From an uncultured Clostridia bacterium (GTDB taxonomy: Bacteria > Bacillota > Clostridia > Oscillospirales > CAG-272), in the NCBI GenBank assembly GCA_947624945.1, contig CANQMJ010000014.1:1-27079 (forward strand): DNA of 27,079 nucleotides, in the 5' to 3' direction. A program made the position numbers and the translations under genes. Of this stretch, positions 22,695 to 27,079 are shown one piece after another; position 1 is the stretch's first letter; every line of letters starts with the position of its first letter. The notes below the pieces were generated by a model, which had not been told where the DNA came from, made no database searches, and saw only the letters and a program-made list of their open reading frames with translations.

Positions 22695-23207
22695 TTACTC
22701 GACGACGTAAGCGCGCGTTATGACGACAGTCTCGCGCGGCACGTCGGAGAAGTAGCCGAAGCTGCCTGTCGGCACCGCCGCTATTTTGTCGACGACAGCG
22801 AGGCTTTCATCGTCGGTCACGCGGCCGAACGCGGCGTACATGCCGTCGAGGTGCGGCGCATCCTTGTGCATGATGAAAAACTGGCTCGACGCGGAGTTCG
22901 GTCTGCTCGTGCGCGCCATCGAGAGCGTGCCGCGCGTGTGGCGAAGGTCGTTTTGCGGAAAGCCGTTCGCGGCGAACTCGCCGACGATAGATTCGGCGTC
23001 GCGTTCGCGCATGTTTTCGTCGTAGCCGCCGCCCTGTATCATGAAGCCTTCGATGACGCGGTGGAAAATGAGTCCGTCAAAGAATCCGCGGCGCAGAAGC
23101 GAGAGAAAATTCTCGACAGTTTTCGGCGCTTTGTCGGGGTAAAGCTCGGCGTTTATTTTGCCGCAGCCTTCGATCTCAAATACTATTTTCGGATTTGTGT
23201 TTGCCAT
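22695..23207 (-). CDS. Cyclophilin-type peptidyl-prolyl cis-trans isomerase
   Basis: Catalyses proline cis-trans isomerisation. The 170-residue single domain has the family hallmarks TVENFLSLLRRGFFDGLIFH, then RVIEGFMIQGGG (with the catalytic Arg), GTLSMARTSRPNSASSQFFI and the downstream FGRV. There is no signal peptide, so it acts in the cytoplasm. The start at 23207 (MANTNPKIVFEI) has AAAGGAC just upstream. A longer frame to 23267 would begin inside the -35 box and is rejected. It is the first gene of a four-gene operon that also encodes a nuclease. Confidence 0.92.
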   Translation of the reverse strand: MANTNPKIVFEIEGCGKINAELYPDKAPKTVENFLSLLRRGFFDGLIFHRVIEGFMIQGGGYDENMRERDAESIVGEFAANGFPQNDLRHTRGTLSMARTSRPNSASSQFFIMHKDAPHLDGMYAAFGRVTDDESLAVVDKIAAVPTGSFGYFSDVPRETVVITRAYVVE

Positions 23208-23238
23208 TTTTATACCGTCCTTTTTATGATTTACGTAA

Positions 23239-23267
23239 AGTATACCACGATGTGGGATATTTTTCAA
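23239..23267 (-). promoter_or_regulatory. Sigma-A promoter of the cyclophilin operon
   Basis: Minus-strand TTGAAA (23267-23262), a 17-bp spacer and TATACT (23244-23239). The predicted leader is about 25 bases. It is back-to-back with the decarboxylase promoter at 23304-23332, with 36 bases between the two -35 boxes. Confidence 0.75.
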
Positions 23268-23303
23268 GTTCGGAGTTATGGCTCGTGGTGACGCGGCGAA
23301 AAG

Positions 23304-23332
23304 TTGACGCAGGCGGCGTTATGTGATAAAAT
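23304..23332 (+). promoter_or_regulatory. Sigma-A promoter of the decarboxylase-family gene
   Basis: TTGACG at 23304-23309, a 17-bp spacer and TAAAAT at 23327-23332. The position rules out the GTG at 23323 as start codon, because that GTG precedes the transcription start. Confidence 0.65.
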
Positions 23333-23364
23333 ATCAAAAACGGATGAAAATCGGTGGTGACGAT

Positions 23365-24741
23365 ATGCTGCTCGACGATCTCATAAAATATTCCGATTCT
23401 GATGCGCTTCCGATGCATATGCCGGGGCACAAGCGCAATACGGACAAGTTCCCATGGCTGCGATATATCGGCGGCGGTATCGACATCACCGAGATTGACG
23501 GCTTCGACGACCTCAACGACCCGCAGACGATTTTTGCCGACCTCGAGGCGCGCATGGCAAAGCTGAAAGGCGCGGACGAGGGCGTGTGTCTCGTCGGCGG
23601 CAGCACGCAGGGAGTGCTCGCCGCGCTTTATTCGACGCTGCGTCGCGGCGGCTCGCTGATAATGTGCCGCAACGCGCACAAGTCGCTGTACCATGCGGCA
23701 GAAATAACACGCGCGGACGTGCATTATATCATGATGCATGCGGACACGGACGGCATAATCGGCTCTGTCACGCCGCAGGCAGTCGAGGACGCGCTCAACA
23801 CACACCCGGACGCGTCGGTGGTTGCGGTGACGAGTCCGACATACGAGGGCGTTATAAGCGATATTGCGGGCATAGCGGACGTGTGTCACAGACACGGGGC
23901 GCTGTTGTTCGTCGACGAGGCGCACGGCGCTCATCTCGGCATCGGCGGGTTCCCCGCGTCGGCGGTCACACTGAGCGCGGATATAGTTGTAGAAAGTCTG
24001 CACAAGACGCTGCCGTCGCTGACGCAGACGGCGGCGCTATACATGAGACGCGGACGCGTCGACGTCACAGACGTGAGACGGTGCGCATCAATGTTCGGCA
24101 CGAGCAGCCCGTCGTATATACTGTCGTCGTCGGTCGACGCGTGCGTGAGTTATCTCGAGCGCGAGGGGGATGTGGCGGCGGACGAGTGGCTGTCGCTGCT
24201 TGCGTCGTTTCAAAAGCGGGCGGCGGGACTTTCAAAGCTGCGCATATATCGCGGCGGCGGTGCGTTCGCGCTCGACCCGTCGAAGATAGTAGTTGCAACG
24301 TCGCATGCCGACGTGACGGGAGACATGCTCGCGCGGACGGTGCGGGGAAAATACGGCATCGAACCCGAGGCGGTGATAGGCGGGAACGTCATATTCATGA
24401 CGGGAATGGGCGATACGGACGAGTCGTTGTCTCGTCTCGCCGACGCGCTCATAGAAACCGACAAGTCGTGCGGCGCGGCGGATAAAGCATCGTCTGCGGC
24501 GGTTGCGTTGCCGCAAAAGGCGATGAGCGCATGGGAGGCGGTCGGACGCGCAAAAGAGCAGGTGGTTGTTGCGGACAGCGTCGGACGAATTTCCGCCGAA
24601 TATGTGTGGGCGTATCCGCCGGGAATACCGCTCATCGTGCCGGGCGAGGTCATAAGCGAGGATATCGCCGCTGTCCTGTCGTCCGGCGTGAAGCTGCACT
24701 CGACGACGGGACGACTGCCCGAGCGTATTGCCGTTTTGTAA
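23365..24741 (+). CDS. Orn/Lys/Arg decarboxylase family PLP enzyme
   Basis: A fold-type I PLP enzyme of 458 residues in the group of Firmicutes arginine/lysine decarboxylases (SpeA/YaaO-like), which give agmatine or cadaverine for polyamine supply. Family marks in order: LPMHMPGHKRN near the N-terminus, EGVCLVGGSTQGVLAALYS, LFVDEAHGAHLG, the PLP-lysine region VESLHKTLPSLTQTAALYM, and the C-terminal YPPGIPLIVPGE. Arginine, lysine and ornithine cannot be told apart by eye. I use ATG 23365, which follows GGTGGTGA and gives a normal N-terminus; ATG 23344 would lie almost at the transcription start. It is transcribed alone, away from the cyclophilin operon. No clear terminator separates it from scfA. 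Confidence 0.9.
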   Translation: MLLDDLIKYSDSDALPMHMPGHKRNTDKFPWLRYIGGGIDITEIDGFDDLNDPQTIFADLEARMAKLKGADEGVCLVGGSTQGVLAALYSTLRRGGSLIMCRNAHKSLYHAAEITRADVHYIMMHADTDGIIGSVTPQAVEDALNTHPDASVVAVTSPTYEGVISDIAGIADVCHRHGALLFVDEAHGAHLGIGGFPASAVTLSADIVVESLHKTLPSLTQTAALYMRRGRVDVTDVRRCASMFGTSSPSYILSSSVDACVSYLEREGDVAADEWLSLLASFQKRAAGLSKLRIYRGGGAFALDPSKIVVATSHADVTGDMLARTVRGKYGIEPEAVIGGNVIFMTGMGDTDESLSRLADALIETDKSCGAADKASSAAVALPQKAMSAWEAVGRAKEQVVVADSVGRISAEYVWAYPPGIPLIVPGEVISEDIAAVLSSGVKLHSTTGRLPERIAVL

Positions 24742-24758
24742 AAAGTTTTCCCGCGTAC

Positions 24759-24787
24759 TTGACTTAATTCGAAAAATAGTGTAATAT
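24759..24787 (+). promoter_or_regulatory. Sigma-A promoter of the SCIFF peptide locus
   Basis: TTGACT at 24759-24764, a 17-bp spacer and TAATAT at 24782-24787. It begins 18 bases after the decarboxylase stop. AAGGAG at 24810-24815 serves the scfA start. Confidence 0.8.
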
Positions 24788-24823
24788 AAGTAAACGGAAA
24801 TCTTTCGGGAAGGAGTGACCTCG

Positions 24824-24979
24824 ATGAAACGTATACAGACGATAGAAACTCGCGATCTTAAAAAGAGCGCTGCAAACGGCGGCTGCGGCGAATGCCAGAC
24901 CTCCTGCCAGTCCGCGTGCAAAACATCCTGCGGCGTCGCAAACCAGAAGTGCGAGCGCAAGGAAGAAAACAAGAAATAA
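24824..24979 (+). CDS. scfA: SCIFF ranthipeptide precursor (six-cysteine peptide), 51 residues
   Basis: A ribosomal peptide precursor. Residues 1-20 are the leader (MKRIQTIETRDLKKSAANGG). The core has exactly six cysteines, at 21, 24, 28, 32, 36 and 43, in the SCIFF pattern with GECQTSCQSACKTSC (22-36) followed by GVANQKCE. In characterised SCIFF peptides a radical SAM enzyme links cysteine sulfur to a threonine side chain (ranthipeptide class). Here the core threonines are only Thr26 and Thr34, and the residue after Cys36 is Gly. A perfect AAGGAG lies eight bases before the ATG, and a consensus-like promoter precedes it. The maturase is encoded downstream, after a terminator and an acetyltransferase gene. 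The gene is short but the call is firm. Confidence 0.95.
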   Translation: MKRIQTIETRDLKKSAANGGCGECQTSCQSACKTSCGVANQKCERKEENKK

Positions 24980-24993
24980 GATCTTGCGTGCGT

Positions 24994-25028
24994 AATACCG
25001 CTTGCGCTTTGCGCGGGCGGTATTTTTC
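24994..25028 (+). terminator. Terminator (partial, attenuating) between scfA and the acetyltransferase gene
   Basis: AATACCGC and GCGGTATT, with inner GCGC pairs and two T-G wobbles, form a 14-bp stem with a TTT loop (24994-25024), running into a T5 tract. Because the two downstream genes have no clear promoter of their own, it probably lets most transcripts stop after the peptide gene and some continue. Confidence 0.8.
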
Positions 25029-25049
25029 GCAAAAGAGGCATACCTAAAG

Positions 25050-25643
25050 ATGGAACATAAAGGCACAATAGTGCTGCAGACGGAGAGGCTCATCCTCCGT
25101 CCGTGGCTCGAGGGCGATGCCGAGGAAGCGTTCGCCAACTGGATGAACGATCCGGACGTGACAAGATATATGACGTGGACGCCGCACGGCGACATCGCCG
25201 TTACACGCGCGCTTCTTCGTATGCGTGAGGAGGAATGCAAGCGTCCCGACTGCTACCACTGGGCGATCGTTTTGAAAGAAGGCGGCGTCCTCATCGGCGA
25301 TATCGAGGCGGGAATTGTCGACGAGTATCAGGCGGCGGGCGGCATCGGCTACTGCATCGGCAAGGCATGGTGGGGCAGGGGCATCATGACCGAGGCGCTG
25401 ACCGAGGTTTTGCGCTATTGTTTTGAGGAGGTCGGATTCTACCGCATAAACGGCAGCCACGCGGCGGTGAATATCGGCTCGTCACGCGTCATGGAGAAAT
25501 GCGGCTTTAAGTATGAGGGGACTCGCAGAAAAGCGTATCGGCTGCTCGGAACGGGCGAACGCGTCGATATCGTCGAGCGCGGGATCTTGCGTGAAGATTA
25601 TTTCGGGAGCAGACTGCTGAAAAGTAATGATACACCAGTATAA
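25050..25643 (+). CDS. RimJ/RimL-like GNAT acetyltransferase inside the SCIFF locus
   Basis: A 197-residue GNAT protein. It opens with the RimJ/RimL-type signature LQTERLILRPW and has the acetyl-CoA loop region AWWGRGIMTEAL (about 109-120) and the closing NIGSSRVMEKCGFKYEGTRR. RimJ/L-type enzymes acetylate protein N-termini or other amines. The substrate here is unknown, and a role in modifying or detoxifying the peptide is only a possibility. I start at ATG 25050; the in-frame ATG at 25002 lies inside the terminator stem. Its end overlaps the maturase start by 17 bases, so translation of the two is probably coupled. Confidence 0.85.
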   Translation: MEHKGTIVLQTERLILRPWLEGDAEEAFANWMNDPDVTRYMTWTPHGDIAVTRALLRMREEECKRPDCYHWAIVLKEGGVLIGDIEAGIVDEYQAAGGIGYCIGKAWWGRGIMTEALTEVLRYCFEEVGFYRINGSHAAVNIGSSRVMEKCGFKYEGTRRKAYRLLGTGERVDIVERGILREDYFGSRLLKSNDTPV

Positions 25644-27024
25644 ACTTAACGGATACAATATCGTCCTCGACGTTTACTCGGGCTCGGTCCACATCGTCGA
25701 CGACGTCGCATATGATATGATCGCGATGTACGAATCGGCGGGCGCCGACGAAACGGTCGCGGCGATGCTCGAAAAGTATCGTGACCGTCCCGACGTCACC
25801 GAGGCGGAGCTGTACGACTGCATCGAAGATATAGAGGCGTTGAAAAAAGCGGGCAAGCTGTACTCTAACGATCTATACGAGGGGATCGACGTCGGCAGAC
25901 TCAAGGAGAAAAACGAGATAAAGGCGCTGTGCCTGCACGTCGCGCATACGTGCAATCTCAACTGCGAATACTGCTTCGCGAGCCAGGGCAAATATCACGG
26001 CGAACGCGCGCTTATGAGCTACGAGGTCGGCAGGGGTGCGCTTGATTTTCTCGTCGAGAATTCGGGCAGCCACGTCAACCTCGAGGTCGATTTTTTCGGC
26101 GGTGAGCCGCTGATGAATTTCGACGTCGTGAAAAGGCTTGTCGCGTATGCAAGAAGCATAGAAAAAGAAAAGAACAAAAACTTCCGCTTCACGCTGACAA
26201 CGAACGGCGTGCTCGTCGACGATGACGTCATCGACTTCGCCAACCGCGAGATGAACAACGTCGTCATGTCGATCGACGGCAGGCGCGAGGTCCACGACCG
26301 CTTCCGCCGCGACTATGCGGGCAACGGCAGCTACGATAAGATAATACCGAAGTTTCAGAAGTTTGCGCGCGAACGCGGCGACCGCGAATATTACGTGCGC
26401 GGCACGTACACACACTACAACACCGATTTTACGAACGATCTGTTACATCTTGCCGACCTCGGCTTTTCGAGGCTTTCGGTGGAGCCCGTCGTATGCGCGC
26501 CCGACGATCCGTGCGCTCTGACGGAGGACGATCTTCCGACGCTCTATGAGCAGTATGAGATATTGGCAAAAGAGATGGTAAAGCGCGAGCGCGACGGCAA
26601 GCCGCTGACGTTCTATCACTATATGATCGACCTGTCGCACGGACCGTGCATATATAAGCGTCTGTCCGGGTGCGGGTCCGGAGTGGAATATCTCGCCGTC
26701 ACGCCGTGGGGCGACCTTTACCCGTGCCATCAGTTCGTCGGCGACGAAAAATACCTGATGGGCAACATTTGGGACGGTGTCACGAACACTGAGTTGCGCG
26801 ACAGATTCAAGAGCTGCAATGTATACGCGCGCCGCGGCTGCGACGACTGCTGGGGCAAGCTGTACTGCTCGGGCGGATGCGCAGCTAACGCGTATCACGC
26901 GACCGGGGACATACTCGGTACATACGAATACGGCTGCAAGCTGTTTTTGAAGCGCATGGAATGTGCGATAATGATGCAGGCAGCTATGTACGAGGAAGAA
27001 AAAGAGAAGGAAAAGGTTGAATAA
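25627..27024 (+). CDS. scfB: Radical SAM/SPASM thioether-forming SCIFF peptide maturase
   Basis: A 465-residue cytoplasmic enzyme that should install thioether cross-links in the scfA peptide. Residues 1 to about 90 fit the peptide-binding (RRE-like) N-terminal domain of this family. The radical SAM cluster is C109-N-L-N-C113-E-Y-C116 (CxxxCxxC) and the SAM-binding GGEP is at 158-161. The SPASM region has the full cysteine set: C349, then G362-x4-C367, C405-x2-C408-x5-C414-x3-C418 and C437, for two auxiliary iron-sulfur clusters. Extra cysteines are at 290, 296, 341, 397 and 446. Characterised relatives are CteB and Tte1186. It overlaps the acetyltransferase gene by 17 bases and lacks a good ribosome binding site. 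Confidence 0.95.
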   Translation: MIHQYKLNGYNIVLDVYSGSVHIVDDVAYDMIAMYESAGADETVAAMLEKYRDRPDVTEAELYDCIEDIEALKKAGKLYSNDLYEGIDVGRLKEKNEIKALCLHVAHTCNLNCEYCFASQGKYHGERALMSYEVGRGALDFLVENSGSHVNLEVDFFGGEPLMNFDVVKRLVAYARSIEKEKNKNFRFTLTTNGVLVDDDVIDFANREMNNVVMSIDGRREVHDRFRRDYAGNGSYDKIIPKFQKFARERGDREYYVRGTYTHYNTDFTNDLLHLADLGFSRLSVEPVVCAPDDPCALTEDDLPTLYEQYEILAKEMVKRERDGKPLTFYHYMIDLSHGPCIYKRLSGCGSGVEYLAVTPWGDLYPCHQFVGDEKYLMGNIWDGVTNTELRDRFKSCNVYARRGCDDCWGKLYCSGGCAANAYHATGDILGTYEYGCKLFLKRMECAIMMQAAMYEEEKEKEKVE

Positions 27025-27032
27025 AAATGGAT

Positions 27033-27065
27033 CGCCCGCCGGAATACCGGCGGGCGTCGCTTTTA
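27033..27065 (+). terminator. Terminator at the end of the SCIFF locus
   Basis: CGCCCGCCGG and CCGGCGGGCG (10-bp arms, 27033-27042 and 27047-27056) close an AATA loop and are followed by TCGCTTTTAT. It ends the transcript eight bases after the maturase stop. Confidence 0.8.
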
Positions 27066-27079
27066 TCGCTCGGGCTTTG

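Noticed and set aside
23208..23267. N-terminal extension of the cyclophilin to 23267
   Set aside because: It would begin in the promoter -35 box. The ATG at 23207 has a proper ribosome binding site.
23323..23364. GTG at 23323 or ATG at 23344 as start of the decarboxylase-family gene
   Set aside because: The GTG precedes the predicted transcription start and the ATG at 23344 lies almost on it. ATG 23365 follows GGTGGTGA and yields the expected N-terminus.
25002..25049. Upstream ATG (25002) as start of the RimJ/RimL-like gene
   Set aside because: It lies inside the terminator stem after scfA, and the extra residues (MRFARAVFFAKEAYLK) do not look conserved. ATG 25050 has GAGG upstream and gives the normal N-terminus.
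1..27079. CRISPR array, IS element, integrase, tRNA or rRNA genes
   Set aside because: I looked for regularly spaced repeats, transposase or integrase motifs and tRNA-like cloverleaf ends and saw none.

Overview
The window looks like a chromosomal segment of a gut-type Clostridia (Firmicutes), probably from an uncultured Oscillospirales-like or related lineage. The reasons are: a T-box leader in front of the trp operon, a SCIFF/ranthipeptide locus, purine-rich Shine-Dalgarno sites, near-consensus sigma-A promoters that all have 17-bp spacers, Gram-positive style lipoboxes, and a glycosidase family (GH98) known for cutting blood-group glycans. Base composition is GC-rich with G/C-ending codons, except for a visibly AT-richer block inside the trp operon.

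Layout. 1-1728: the 3' end of an unidentified gene, a secreted lipoprotein and a doubtful small ORF, closed by a terminator. 1914-6849: a consensus promoter drives three tightly coupled genes: a MacB/LolD-type ABC ATPase, a 901-residue membrane-anchored exoprotein made of repeated beta-sandwich domains, and a MacB/FtsX-type permease. 6873-10278 (minus strand): an AraC-family regulator and a GH98 lipoprotein, each with its own promoter. 10318-11505: a secreted protein with a C-terminal GGCGS-hydrophobic-basic tail.

11557-19961: the complete tryptophan pathway, trpE-G-D-C-F-[Nudix, AAC(6')-like GNAT, GNAT]-B-A, behind a promoter and a UGG-specifier T-box with two successive terminator-like hairpins. 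Chorismate would be converted to tryptophan by these seven products. Three foreign-looking small enzyme genes split trpF from trpB. A P-loop kinase-like gene follows trpA before a strong terminator.

20838-23267 (minus strand): a four-gene operon of cyclophilin, an uncharacterised protein, a membrane-anchored DNA/RNA non-specific nuclease and a HicB-like/DinB-like protein. Back-to-back with it is an Orn/Lys/Arg decarboxylase-family gene (23365-24741).

24759-27065: a SCIFF (six cysteines in forty-five) ranthipeptide locus: promoter, a 51-residue precursor (scfA), a terminator, a RimJ/RimL-like acetyltransferase and the SPASM radical SAM maturase (scfB), then a terminator. Two points stand out. 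The acetyltransferase gene sits between precursor and maturase, and the precursor has Gly where I recall the usual thioether-acceptor Thr. The most noteworthy signals are this locus, the interrupted trp operon with a 12-bp direct repeat around its GNAT pair, and the ABC-scaffold-permease unit. I see no CRISPR array, rRNA, tRNA, IS element or integrase.
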